DNA from: Nitrobacter sp. 62-23
GTDB lineage: Bacteria > Pseudomonadota > Alphaproteobacteria > Rhizobiales > Xanthobacteraceae
Assembly (NCBI RefSeq): GCF_001897285.1
Contig: NZ_MKSM01000064.1
Coordinates: 2,008 to 66,007 of the forward strand
Length of the DNA stretch: 64,000 bases
Reading direction: 5' to 3'
A program made the translations under genes and the position numbers. Shown here piece by piece: positions 8,881-16,986 of this stretch. The notes under the pieces are model-generated. The model did no database searches, was not told where the DNA came from, and worked only from the letters and a program-made list of their open reading frames with translations. Within the stretch, counting starts at the first letter, position 1. Each line of letters starts with the position of its first letter.

Positions 8881-9186
8881 CTACCGCCGTGCTTTTCGCC
8901 ATCCCGCGGCGCGCGCCTTATCTTCTGAACAAAACCAGCGCTCGCCCTTCGATGGTGTGATGATCGTTTCGGAATAGTGTTCTTGGCCTGGTACGTGATA
9001 AATGCGCTCACCAGTGTTCAGGCTGATATTACCCTTGATGTTGCAGGTATAGTTCGTCGAAACGAACGTCGGTCGGTCGGCTTGCGTCTCGGCTTGTATA
9101 GAGTCCCATGTGGACGACAGATAAGTGGCAATCGTCCAAGCGATGAGAATTGCAAATATCGAGAGTCGTGCCATGCCGATATTCAA
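8881..9186 (-). CDS. exported protein with a C-terminal 'sunset'-type domain
   Basis: Residues 1-30 form a signal anchor (ARLSIFAILIAWTIATYL). The rest carries the conserved pattern CNIKGNIS..TGERIYHVPG..HY..T.I....GERWFC...ARAAGWR, which is the C-terminal module seen on exported thermonuclease-like and ExoI-type proteins of rhizobia and on stand-alone proteins such as this. Two Cys probably form a disulphide. A TTG start has the better-spaced AGGA site; an ATG four codons in is the alternative. No nuclease domain is attached here, so the role is unknown. Confidence 0.7.
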   Translation of the reverse strand: MNIGMARLSIFAILIAWTIATYLSSTWDSIQAETQADRPTFVSTNYTCNIKGNISLNTGERIYHVPGQEHYSETIITPSKGERWFCSEDKARAAGWRKARR

Positions 9187-9790
9187 GCTGGCGAGTTCCT
9201 AATGCTTAATATCACGGCAAGCGGCAATTTTACGGATCGTCTTAAGCGCGCTCAAATCGCTCGGCAGAGCGTGAACCGAAAGAGAGCCAACCGATCCCCC
9301 GCGATGCCGGACTCCAATTTGCCGGCACAAGCATTACATTTCCTGCATCGCATCTGGAGTATCGCGATGCCTCGTGCTCCGAAAGACCTAGCGGATCAGG
9401 TGGCGGCACGACGCCGGCGCACCAGGGCCGACTGCAACACGTCTCATCTGATCGATAGAAAGGCTGCGTTGCCAAACCCCTTTGTCGAGGTCGGCGAGCA
9501 AGGGCAACCACGCAACCGGAAGGTCAGCGGAACCACAAAGCCTACCCGTCGAAAGCGTTGACTAAAAAAAGCCGTTGGCTGCTGATGGTTTGACAATATC
9601 GTCAGAGAAAGAGCAACTTTTAGCCTGCTGCGCGGCGATCGGGCGCTGGCATGGCAGTGCGGCGATCACTATATCACGTTTGTAGCGCCGCGACTTCGCG
9701 CTCCGAAAAACTCTCCAATGGAAATGGCGGCTCGGCGTGCGACGGTTGAGTGACTGAATGCCTCTTCAATTCCATCGCGTCTTCGAAAAG
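9187..9790. other. intergenic stretch without a supported gene
   Basis: Only low-quality shadow frames are open. No RNA gene or clear terminator seen. Confidence 0.35.
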
Positions 9791-10036
9791 ATGAAAATTT
9801 GGAGTGTAAGTAGCGGCAACTATTCTTTCACAATCAGTTATTTCGACAGTCTTTCCGGTCCTGGTTTTCGCCGCACGTCTGGATACGTGGCATCATGGCG
9901 TCCTCTTTACCAAGGCCATGGCGCAATCAAAATCGTGGGCTCACCGTTCAAGTCTTTCGATGAGGCCAAAGCCGCCTGTGATGCGATGCTGAAAGACCTG
10001 AGCGACAGGAGGGAAAACCCGCCGGAGCTGGTCTGA
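9791..10036 (+). CDS. small hypothetical protein
   Basis: 81 residues from MKIWSVSSGNYSF. An earlier in-frame ATG at 9758 is possible. The pattern (MKIWSV..GNYSF.ISY....GPGFR..SG.VASWRP......I...GSPFKSF..A..AC.AML) matches a recurrent small Bradyrhizobium protein of unknown role, made of a beta sheet followed by a helix. It stands alone. Confidence 0.65.
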   Translation: MKIWSVSSGNYSFTISYFDSLSGPGFRRTSGYVASWRPLYQGHGAIKIVGSPFKSFDEAKAACDAMLKDLSDRRENPPELV

Positions 10037-10683
10037 GGCCCCGACGGGCGGCCGGGAGACCGCAACCCATCCGGAGGTTAGTGGGGAGTGGACTGCAGAC
10101 CCGTCCATGGAGCCAATGCATGGAGCCGAGGCCCGTTCCTCACAATAAAGCCCGCCGGCAATGTGGGTCACCGACGGGCCGACTATCGACCACCACGCAC
10201 GGACGAGAGTGCTGGTAGGTACGCGTCTGGGTTGATAATGCAATGAGGCCGATAGGAGTTCCAACCAAAGAAAGGCCCGCCGGGCATGACAGGCGAAAAG
10301 GTGCCTCGGGACGGAACCCCCGGCCAAGGCGCCGCCCGGACCGGATAAGGCACGAGGGTGGGAGCGGCTCCTGAGGCTTAGCCGACATCTTACGAAGCGT
10401 GCTGATAATCGATTGACGCGCGATATGGCGGACAGATCGTGCATCAGCAACTGTAGAAGGCAACGGCTGGCCGGGTTTCCATTTGGGGTAGGTCCGCGCT
10501 CAACCTTCGTCACCGCACCGATATTTCCTTCAGTCCGCGCTATTCGCAAACCATCCGGCGCGTCGAATGATTTGTCGATCACGCCGCGGCAAGCGATTGA
10601 AGTCACGTTTGTTCATCAGTCTGTAATTTTCTTGCGAGCGCTAGCCCATCAACGACCATTCCGATCCGCTGCGATAGAACACA
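10037..10683. other. intergenic stretch without a supported gene
   Basis: Antisense frames up to 221 codons are open but are Arg/Ser-rich and lack ribosome sites. I regard them as shadows. A GC-rich inverted segment near 10320-10345 could be structural, but I cannot assign it. Confidence 0.35.
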
Positions 10684-11007
10684 TCAATATTCGGGGGTGC
10701 CGCGCGGATTCGCTTTAGCCCAGGCCGTAACGCTTTCATTTGGAACGATAAGCGATGACTGGCCGCTGGTCGCGTAATAACTCTTTCCGCTCTCCACAGA
10801 ATAAGCGACCCCGCCCCATACGGCATCGTCATTCAAATGTATGCTTCCAGCTTCTGGATTGATGTTGCTTACAGTTGTGATCTTGATTTCGAGACGTCCA
10901 TATTGGCTTGTTCTGATCGCTGCTGGATCACCAATCTTGACGTTGCGATAGTAGCGCTCGATTTCTTCGGCTGTTTGACCGGAGCTTGGGTCGCGCGGAG
11001 GAGGCAT
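10684..11007 (-). CDS. hypothetical protein
   Basis: A 107-residue soluble protein starting MPPPRDPSSGQTAEEIERYYRN. The centre is beta-rich (LEIKITTVSNINPEAG, WGGVAYSVESGKSYYATSG). AGAAGG lies 13 bases before the ATG, which is a little far. No family recognised. Composition and closed alternative frames favour a real gene. Confidence 0.55.
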   Translation of the reverse strand: MPPPRDPSSGQTAEEIERYYRNVKIGDPAAIRTSQYGRLEIKITTVSNINPEAGSIHLNDDAVWGGVAYSVESGKSYYATSGQSSLIVPNESVTAWAKANPRGTPEY

Positions 11008-11152
11008 AATTTAAGCAGCCTTCTGTTGGTTGGATGAAAAATCTAAGGCGATTCTCAAATTGCATTCGCCATCATTTCCACTGAGACGTCATGCACATAC
11101 ACCGCACCGGCAGAACCATCAACATGGCCGGTCAAGTCGCCGGAAACTTGCG

Positions 11153-11640
11153 TCAGTCCCTGCGGCAAAACGCGCCGAACGCCAACGGAATCCCGATGCT
11201 GCTATTGAAGAAATCGGTCAGTGCGGTCGCAACCACTTGTTGATTGCGATTGAGACCGCTGGGCATACCAAAATTCAAAATCAGATCGAGATAGGCGTTG
11301 TTGCTGTCATGCGCGAGCACGGTCTTGAAGGTGGTCGGCAGGTTGGTGTGGGCCTGAGAACGTTCCGCTGACGCCGCCGTCGGCGGTGAGGATGGCGTAG
11401 CGCTTCCCGACATAAGCGCCGGAAGCGAACTGCGCCGTCACGGTCGCGCCACCCAGCGTAGCCGAACCGGTCACATGAGTGAGGTCGGACGCCGTCGGCG
11501 ACACTTCGACCATGTAGGTCGAAGCGGCTGTCAGCACCAGATTGGCCGCCGCCGCCAGCGTGGCGATCGAATTGCCCGGCGACAGCGTGCCGCCATTGAT
11601 TGTGGTGTTACCGACCGTGCCGTAGCCGCCTGCCCCCCGC
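11153..11640 (-). pseudogene. autotransporter passenger/junction remnant, frameshifted
   Basis: The reverse strand encodes GTVGNTTINGGTLSPGNSIA, then a stretch with LVLTAASTYMVEVSP and VGKRYAILTADGGVSGTFS, which is the C-terminal passenger signature of type V autotransporters just before the beta-barrel. A frame change near 11345-11370 leads to NLPTTFKTVLAHDSNNAYLDL and LNRNQQVVATALTDFF, which continue the same family. The first part and the whole barrel are missing, so the gene is dead. Confidence 0.75.
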
Positions 11641-11861
11641 CACCACGACCACCCCCGCCGCCCGAAACGCGCGCGTGCGACTCGCCGCGAGACCAACCAT
11701 TCCGGCTCTCTCAGCGGTCGCGAAATACCTCCCTGTGACGGAGAGTAACGGATAAAAAACGGACGGTAGCGGGCAGGCACCCACGCCCCAGCCCACCCTG
11801 GAAGACACAGTTGGTCCCTTCTCACGAGCCAGTTTCGTCAAATTGTCTGAATTGATTTTAT

Positions 11862-11947
11862 TGGTGGGGGAGGTAGGACTCGAACCTACGAAGCCATGAG
11901 GCGGCTGATTTACAGTCAGCTCCCTTTGCCACTCGGGACACTCCCCC
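11862..11947 (-). tRNA. tRNA-Tyr(GTA)
   Basis: A long-variable-arm tRNA with acceptor GGGGGAG/CTCCCCC, encoded CCA, T-loop TTCGAGT and anticodon loop CTGTAAA, giving anticodon GTA. It is complete. Confidence 0.95.
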
Positions 11948-12154
11948 GTAACCATCGGATGTCATCCACTGAAAAAGTGGCCGGACCGACCGTGGATGAC
12001 ATTGAAGGCACCGGCCCGGATACCGGGCCTACGGTTGCGCGCGTTTATGGGCGAAGCGGCCCCGCAAAGTCAACCGAGAGCGGCCGGGAATACCGACTTC
12101 CGTGTATCCAGCGGTGGAAATTGCCATTGTTTCAGGCCCGTGAGACAAGCACGC

Positions 12155-13006
12155 ATGAGCGATCGTGATCGAGGACCGCGATTCCGGCGGGATTCCCGGC
12201 CAGGGAAGGACAGCCGCGCCGGAAAGACCGGCGACCGCAAGCGCTCCCCCGGACGAGGCTCGGCGCGGAACGGCCGCGACGCCGGCGCCAACAGCCCGGC
12301 GATCCTTTACGGCTGGCACACGGTGACAGCCGCGCTGGCCAATCCCCGGCGGACCATCCGAAAGCTGCTGCTCACCGAGAACGCCGCGCGACGGCTCGTG
12401 GATGAAAACATCGACACGCGGATTGCCCCCGAGATCGTCCGTCCAGGCGCGATCGACCAGCGTCTCGGCCCGGATGCAGTGCATCAGGGGCTGCTCGCCG
12501 AAACAGACCCCCTGCCCTCGCCGGATATCGACACGCTGGCGCAGGAAGGCATCGTGCTGGTGCTTGACCAGATCACAGACCCGCACAACGTCGGCGCGAT
12601 CATGCGGTCGGCGGCGGCGTTTGCGGTGAAGGCGATCGTCACCACGGCGCGCCACAGTCCCGAGGCCACCGGCGTGCTGGCGAAATCCGCCTCCGGCGCA
12701 CTGGAGCTTGTGCCGCTCGTGCTGGTGCAAAATCTGGCGCGGGCGCTGAGCGAGCTGAACGACCGCGGCTTCATGACCGTCGGCCTCGACAGCGCCGGGG
12801 ACGAAAACCTTGCCGCCATCCCTTTGCGGCAACCGCTCGCACTGGTGCTCGGCGCCGAAGGCAAGGGTCTGCGGCAATTGACGCGGGAAACATGCAGCGC
12901 GGTCGCGCGCCTCGACATGCCCGGCGACATCAAGAGCCTCAACGTCTCGAACGCCGCAGTGCTCGCGCTCTATATCGGTGCCAGCCGTCTCGGCCTGATG
13001 CGCTAG
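12155..13006 (+). CDS. rlmB: 23S rRNA (guanosine-2'-O-)-methyltransferase RlmB (SpoU/TrmH family)
   Basis: 283 residues from ATG 12155 (MSDRDRG). Residues 1-48 are a basic disordered tail. About 50-125 form the substrate-binding domain (LYGWHTVTAALANPRRTI). About 130-280 form the SPOUT knot with the three motifs in order: DQITDPHNVGAIMRSAAAF, LVLGAEGKGLRQL and LNVSNAAVLALY. The family methylates G2251 of 23S rRNA in the peptidyl-transferase region using S-adenosylmethionine. The downstream gene-free segment holds a family repeat and a terminator. tRNA-Tyr lies upstream on the other strand. A longer frame to 11996 lacks family similarity. Confidence 0.93.
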   Translation: MSDRDRGPRFRRDSRPGKDSRAGKTGDRKRSPGRGSARNGRDAGANSPAILYGWHTVTAALANPRRTIRKLLLTENAARRLVDENIDTRIAPEIVRPGAIDQRLGPDAVHQGLLAETDPLPSPDIDTLAQEGIVLVLDQITDPHNVGAIMRSAAAFAVKAIVTTARHSPEATGVLAKSASGALELVPLVLVQNLARALSELNDRGFMTVGLDSAGDENLAAIPLRQPLALVLGAEGKGLRQLTRETCSAVARLDMPGDIKSLNVSNAAVLALYIGASRLGLMR

Positions 13007-13107
13007 AGCATTTTCGAGCGAAGTGGATGCCGGTTCGCGTGAAGAAAACGCGTCAAATCAAAATCATGGAGCCCCGCTTCTGATTCCATCAGAAGCGGAA
13101 AGGCTCT
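13005..13107. repeat. interspersed palindromic repeat of Bradyrhizobium type
   Basis: A 103-base unit that starts AGAGCATTTTCGAGCGAAGT and ends GCGGAAAGGCTCT. The ends AGAGC/GCTCT are inverted, and an inner hairpin pairs CCGCTTCTGAT with ATCAGAAGCGG. I recall near-identical units in many intergenic spaces of Bradyrhizobium and relatives. It overlaps the rlmB stop codon. Confidence 0.75.
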
Positions 13108-13118
13108 GACGGCACGAA

Positions 13119-13157
13119 AACGCCCGCACGCATTGCGATTGCGAACGGGCGTCTTTT
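13119..13157 (+). terminator. bidirectional terminator
   Basis: ACGCCCG and CGGGCGT pair around a short loop, with an A run on the left and TCTTTT on the right. It can end rlmB on the plus strand and the 13175-13675 gene on the minus strand. Confidence 0.75.
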
Positions 13158-13174
13158 CCTAGAAGCGTGGCCTA

Positions 13175-13675
13175 TCAGTGGTGGCCGTGCGCCACCGGAT
13201 GATGGTGACCATGGCGATGATGCGGCGTTCCCTGGACATGACCATGCCGGTGCGACGCATGGCCATACCGGAGGCCATGGCGATGGGCGTGATGCCAGCG
13301 ATAGCTGTACACGACCGGGCCGGTCACGGGCGCGCCGTCATAGTAATGATGCATGGCATGGGCGTAACGGCCACCGTCGTAGGGGTAGTAGTAGGGATGA
13401 TGACGGTAGGCGCCCCATCCCGAAACGGCGGCTTCCTGATAGGTCGGCACCGGCGCGAAGTTGCCCGGACCGCTGAAGGTCGGCCCCTGATTGACATAGA
13501 AATACTGCGTTGGAGCGGGCAGACGTTCGTAGGCGGCGTATCCCGCGCAAGGACTGTAAGCCCAGCACGGTGAACACCCCACGCCTGTGAACAGCCCGCC
13601 GCATGCCATCGCCGGCGCAGTGCTTGCCGCAACCACGGCTACGGCGGCGACCAATCCCGAGATCATCTGACGCAT
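13175..13675 (-). CDS. exported His/Tyr-rich protein
   Basis: 166 residues. Signal peptide at residues 1-24 (ISGLVAAVAVVAASTAPAMA), then an N-terminal Cys-containing segment CGGLFTGVGCSPC, then a Tyr/Pro-rich middle and a very His-rich C-terminal third (HHRHGHHHPVAHGHH). The His tail suggests metal binding in the periplasm, but this is inference. It is probably co-transcribed with the next exported protein, 41 bases upstream. AGGAGAGAGT lies just before the ATG. Confidence 0.75.
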   Translation of the reverse strand: MRQMISGLVAAVAVVAASTAPAMACGGLFTGVGCSPCWAYSPCAGYAAYERLPAPTQYFYVNQGPTFSGPGNFAPVPTYQEAAVSGWGAYRHHPYYYPYDGGRYAHAMHHYYDGAPVTGPVVYSYRWHHAHRHGLRYGHASHRHGHVQGTPHHRHGHHHPVAHGHH

Positions 13676-13716
13676 CTACTCTCTCCTGTTCTACCTGTTT
13701 TTCTTGAAGCTCGATT

Positions 13717-14199
13717 TTACGGTCCGGGTCTGCGGAACTGCGGGATCCGCTGAGAATCCTGCGGCCGCCCGGTGGATCCGATCTCGGGTGCGACGATGAT
13801 CGCAGGAGGCGTCAGCGGGATATCGGATTGCGCGGGCGTCGGGTCGGAGCGGGCCGACCAGGACTGATGAAAACTTTCAGCGCGCGGCGGCAGCTTGCGG
13901 TTCGCCGGAGGTTCGATTTCGAGGCGGCCATAACCGGGCCGCTGACCGAGGCTCGGATAATAATGACCGACGTGCGGCTCGGGATCGATGTAGCGTCCGC
14001 CGTACACCGTGGGCTGCACGTGGATCCTTCGGGCGAGGCCCCAGTCGCCTTCAACGACCGCATACGAGGCGTCGATGCCGTTGATCATGATCGGAACGCC
14101 GGGACGGCCGGGAATCACGATCACCGGCCCGCTGTCGGCGAGAGCGGTCGATGACGTCCCGATCAGAAGGGCCAGCGCAAATCCAGGTCCGATACGCAT
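13717..14199 (-). CDS. exported hypothetical protein
   Basis: 160 residues with a clear signal peptide (MRIGPGFALALLIGTSSTALA). The mature part has a conserved-looking start VIVIPGRPGVPIMINGIDAS and a motif VHVGHYYPSLGQRPGYGRLE only in part, followed by a Pro-rich disordered C-terminus. Bradyrhizobium genomes carry similar 'VPIMINGxDAS' proteins next to other secreted proteins. Role unknown; cell-envelope location likely. Confidence 0.7.
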   Translation of the reverse strand: MRIGPGFALALLIGTSSTALADSGPVIVIPGRPGVPIMINGIDASYAVVEGDWGLARRIHVQPTVYGGRYIDPEPHVGHYYPSLGQRPGYGRLEIEPPANRKLPPRAESFHQSWSARSDPTPAQSDIPLTPPAIIVAPEIGSTGRPQDSQRIPQFRRPGP

Positions 14200-14365
14200 T
14201 ACAAGAGTCCGGTTTTCTCGCCGACCCTAGTCGAACCGGCGCCGGCAAGGGTTAAGGCCGCGGCGGAAACTGCCGGTAAGCCTAATGTGCAAGCCTGCGC
14301 CGGCAATCAATTGCGGAGCATTCCGCTACCAAATGTTAACGGGGCGGACGAGGTCGGGGTTCCTG

Positions 14366-14497
14366 CTACAGCCAGAAGCTGAGCAACACCAAATTCACCG
14401 AGCAGGCCGCAAATAATGCGATGGCAAGCGCGAGCTGCAGGCCGTCGGTCGCCGGTGTCGACATCGTGTCCATGACCGGACCATCAGGCGATTCCAT
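14366..14497 (-). CDS. 43-residue single-helix membrane peptide
   Basis: MESPDGPVMDTMSTPATDG is followed by a hydrophobic helix LQLALAIALFAACSVNLV ending SFWL. The ribosome site is weak (CGGGAC). The longer in-frame extension upstream has poor composition, so I chose this ATG. Function unknown. Confidence 0.5.
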   Translation of the reverse strand: MESPDGPVMDTMSTPATDGLQLALAIALFAACSVNLVLLSFWL

Positions 14498-14600
14498 CGC
14501 GTGAGTCCCGGTCGATATTTTTCCGGCAAGCCTGTGGGGATTCAGGAGTCGTTTACGATTTTGAGCGAGGCCGAATCGCACATGAAAGCCTCGGTGCACA

Positions 14601-14631
14601 AAAGCCTCGGCCCGGTTGGGGTCGAGGCTTT
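14601..14631 (-). terminator. rho-independent terminator
   Basis: AAAGCCTCG and CGAGGCTTT form a 9-bp stem, and the reverse strand continues TTTTG. It lies 21 bases after the stop of the first double-glycine peptide gene. Confidence 0.65.
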
Positions 14632-14651
14632 CAGCGTCTCGTAGCCAAGGC

Positions 14652-14831
14652 CTACTTCGGCTGCCATTTCGCATACGGCAGGGTCGGGCCGCCGCCGGTG
14701 CTGATATAGCCGACGGTAAGCGTGCCCTTGTCCATCGAAATCTTGATGACCGTGCCCTGCGCCATGACCTCTCCGCCGCTGACCGCATCGAGTTCGTTCA
14801 TCGTCAATTCGCGCATGTCGGAATTCGTCAT
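14652..14831 (-). CDS. double-glycine leader peptide 1 (bacteriocin-type signal)
   Basis: A 59-residue product with the leader MRELTMNELDAVSGG, the classic E-L-x-x-V-S-G-G motif cut after GG by C39-peptidase ABC exporters. The predicted mature part (39 residues) starts EVMAQGTVIK and ends GGGPTLPYAKWQPK. It has no Cys. AAGGAGATTTACA precedes the ATG. It is the partner of the gene at 14925-15110. No C39 transporter, immunity or modification gene is seen in the window, so export would need a distant transporter. It could instead be a signalling or surface peptide. Confidence 0.75.
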   Translation of the reverse strand: MTNSDMRELTMNELDAVSGGEVMAQGTVIKISMDKGTLTVGYISTGGGPTLPYAKWQPK

Positions 14832-14924
14832 TGTAAATCTCCTTGAAGTTCGCGACGGACATAGTCGTCCCGTCTACTGATCTTTGTGGGTTTTGATCGG
14901 TGTGGGGGATGAAGCTAGGATTTC

Positions 14925-15110
14925 TTATTTCAGCGGGATCCATTCCGCGGACGGCAGCGCCGGCCCACCATCGATGCTGACGGTCCCGATCGCCAGAATT
15001 CCCTTGCCTTCGATCCCGATTAACGTCGTTTTCCGGACCTCGGTATGGACCGCGCCGCCGCTGACTGAATCCAGTTCATCGATCGTAAGGCCACGCATTC
15101 CGCTCGACAT
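14925..15110 (-). CDS. double-glycine leader peptide 2
   Basis: A 61-residue product with the leader MRGLTIDELDSVSGG. The predicted mature part starts AVHTEVRKTTLIGIEG and ends IDGGPALPSAEWIPLK. It is a paralogue of the 14652 peptide: the leaders are almost the same and the mature C-termini share G-T-V-x-I..GGP.LP.A.W.P. GGAGATCAGCA precedes the ATG, which decides against a longer start 25 codons upstream. The spacing between the two genes is 93 bases, and each has its own ribosome site. Confidence 0.75.
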   Translation of the reverse strand: MSSGMRGLTIDELDSVSGGAVHTEVRKTTLIGIEGKGILAIGTVSIDGGPALPSAEWIPLK

Positions 15111-15410
15111 TGCTGATCTCCATTTATGCCTCGGAAGAACCATTCCCTCCGTGGCATCTGTGTAGGTCAGCAGTGCATGGCGCATCTGTGATTTTGATCA
15201 CACAAAGCGCGGCAAAACCCGGAAGTCCGTGGGCAACCGTAGCTCCGGTCGCTTGCGGGGCCCTTCAGCCAGCCGGTGTTGACGAAAGCCGGCAAGCCGC
15301 CATAAGCAGGGCCAGCGGCCCCCGGATCGGCGTCAGCATCCGCCACTGTTGTCCGTATCGATTTTGGATTATTGACCTGAAACAGGCACCGGAAATCGGT
15401 GTCCGCCAGA

Positions 15411-15447
15411 GCCGGCGTAGCACAGCGGTAGTGCAGCGGTTTTGTAA
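15411..15447 (+). pseudogene. 5' part of tRNA-Thr(TGT), split by element 1
   Basis: GCCGGCGTAGCACAGCGGTA and the following bases up to TTTTGTAA are the acceptor 5' strand, D-arm and anticodon arm of a tRNA-Thr(TGT). After base 15447 the tRNA stops and element sequence begins. The missing 3' part lies at 28901-28953. Joining the two across the shared 15-base core GCAGCGGTTTTGTAA restores a full tRNA. Confidence 0.9.
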
Positions 15448-15621
15448 TTCGATTTTCGCGAATATGGATCAATTGCCCCGACCCTGTTTTGGGTGATTAT
15501 AGCGGCAAAATTGCTGTTGATTCAGTCGTTTATCGTTCCATTGAGCATCGGTTTATGTATGATTCGGTATGGCACAATAAGGCCCGCCGGAATTACCCGG
15601 CCGGTTACCCCGGACAAACCG

Positions 15622-16926
15622 ATGCTCCCGAAAAAGCTTCCCAAGCAGTACAAACGCGCCGCAACATTCATCAAGAATTTGAAGGCCACCGATGCCCGTC
15701 AGGAAATCCCGGATGATGGCTTTTCATCGGAACCAAGCCTCCCCGGGAGCCTCTATCTCGTCGTCCAGCCCCGCCCCTCCGGATCGATGTCATGGGCCGT
15801 CCGGACGAAGATGGACGGCAAGGCGGTCAAAATCACCCTCGGCCGCTATGACGAAGAAGGCTCAAGCCAACAGCCCGATCGGCCATCCACAAAGCAAGTC
15901 CTGAGCATCACCCAAGCGCGGGAATTGGCCAAGCGCTCGATTGCCGATGTCGGTCGTGGGCACGATCCACGACAATCGAAAACCGACAAACTGAGCCTCA
16001 ACTATTGGCTTGGTGAATTCGTCAAAACCGCAAGGTCTACAGGGTTCAAAGGACGCCCGGTCAAAGCATCCACAGCGGACGAATACGAACGGATCATTGA
16101 AACGGATATCAAGCCCAACTGGAAACACGTCACTGATATTCGCGAAATTGATGAACGCGACATCGAAAAGCTTCTAGGAAAGCTCAGCCCCGGCGCACGA
16201 CGCAACGCTTTTGCCGTCTTATCTACATTCTTCCGCTGGAAATCCGTACTACGTGTTATCAATCGCAACGTAATTGAACGTGCGGACGCGCCGCCAAAAC
16301 CACAAAGCCGCCAACGTGTTCTTTCGCACGATGAAATCAAGGCGGTTTGGAATGCTGCAACATCATGCGGATATCCATTCGGACCTATCGTGAAATTGCT
16401 TTTGTTGACGGGACAACGCCGCGACGAAATCGCAAATCTCAAATGGTCCGAGTTGTCCGAAGAACTCGACACAATCACGTTTGAGGGATCGCGCACCAAA
16501 AACGGCCATGCTCATATTGTGCCGCTTCCGAAACTGGCAACCGGGATCATCAAGGCGTTACCGCGAATTGCAACCTCAATCGACCAAATGTCGGAATACG
16601 TATTTACGACATTTGGGACCAAGCCGTTTAGCGGCTTTTCTAATGGAAAGATCGCACTCGACAAGTATATTGAACCCGCCTTGCCAAATTGGCATTTGCA
16701 CGATTTGCGGCGCTCATGCGCAACCGAACTCGCCAAGCTTGGAATAAAGCAGGAAGTGACAGAAGCAATCTTGAACCACAAATCAGGCAAGGTCAGTGGC
16801 GTTGCGGCGATCTACAATCGGCATGAATATCACGACGAAAAACACGAAGCTTTGAAAGTATGGGCTGACCGCTTGCAAACGATCGTTATCGATAGGCCGC
16901 GACCAAAGCTGGTCGCATCTTCCTAA
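15622..16926 (+). CDS. tyrosine recombinase/integrase of element 1
   Basis: 434 residues from ATG 15622 (MLPKKLPKQYKR); an in-frame start at 15493 would add 43 residues that do not look like the family. The N-terminal DUF4102-like arm-binding part contains GSLYLVVQPRPSGSMSWAVR and ITLGRYD. A core-binding SAM-like domain follows, then the catalytic domain with Arg in LLTGQRRDEIANLKW, HDLRR in the H-x-x-R box, and ILNHKSGKVSGVAAIYNRHEY with the final His and Tyr. It would recombine the tRNA-Thr core 175 bases to its left. No transposase features. Confidence 0.92.
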   Translation: MLPKKLPKQYKRAATFIKNLKATDARQEIPDDGFSSEPSLPGSLYLVVQPRPSGSMSWAVRTKMDGKAVKITLGRYDEEGSSQQPDRPSTKQVLSITQARELAKRSIADVGRGHDPRQSKTDKLSLNYWLGEFVKTARSTGFKGRPVKASTADEYERIIETDIKPNWKHVTDIREIDERDIEKLLGKLSPGARRNAFAVLSTFFRWKSVLRVINRNVIERADAPPKPQSRQRVLSHDEIKAVWNAATSCGYPFGPIVKLLLLTGQRRDEIANLKWSELSEELDTITFEGSRTKNGHAHIVPLPKLATGIIKALPRIATSIDQMSEYVFTTFGTKPFSGFSNGKIALDKYIEPALPNWHLHDLRRSCATELAKLGIKQEVTEAILNHKSGKVSGVAAIYNRHEYHDEKHEALKVWADRLQTIVIDRPRPKLVASS

Positions 16927-16986
16927 CGTCGCTTCCGCCGTCCGGTCAGATCAGGCAACGCGCGGCCGATATTCAGTACGATTGAC

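Noticed and set aside
8301-9011. 236-codon minus-strand frame
   Set aside because: Overlaps the better supported 8559 and 8881 genes and has shadow-like composition.
9941-10606. 221-codon minus-strand frame
   Set aside because: Overlaps the 9791 gene and has no ribosome site or domain.
12029-12877. 282-codon minus-strand open frame
   Set aside because: Antisense to rlmB, which has all family motifs.
15185-15410. Possible FNR box upstream of the double-glycine peptides (TTGATCACACAA)
   Set aside because: It does not match TTGAT-N4-ATCAA.
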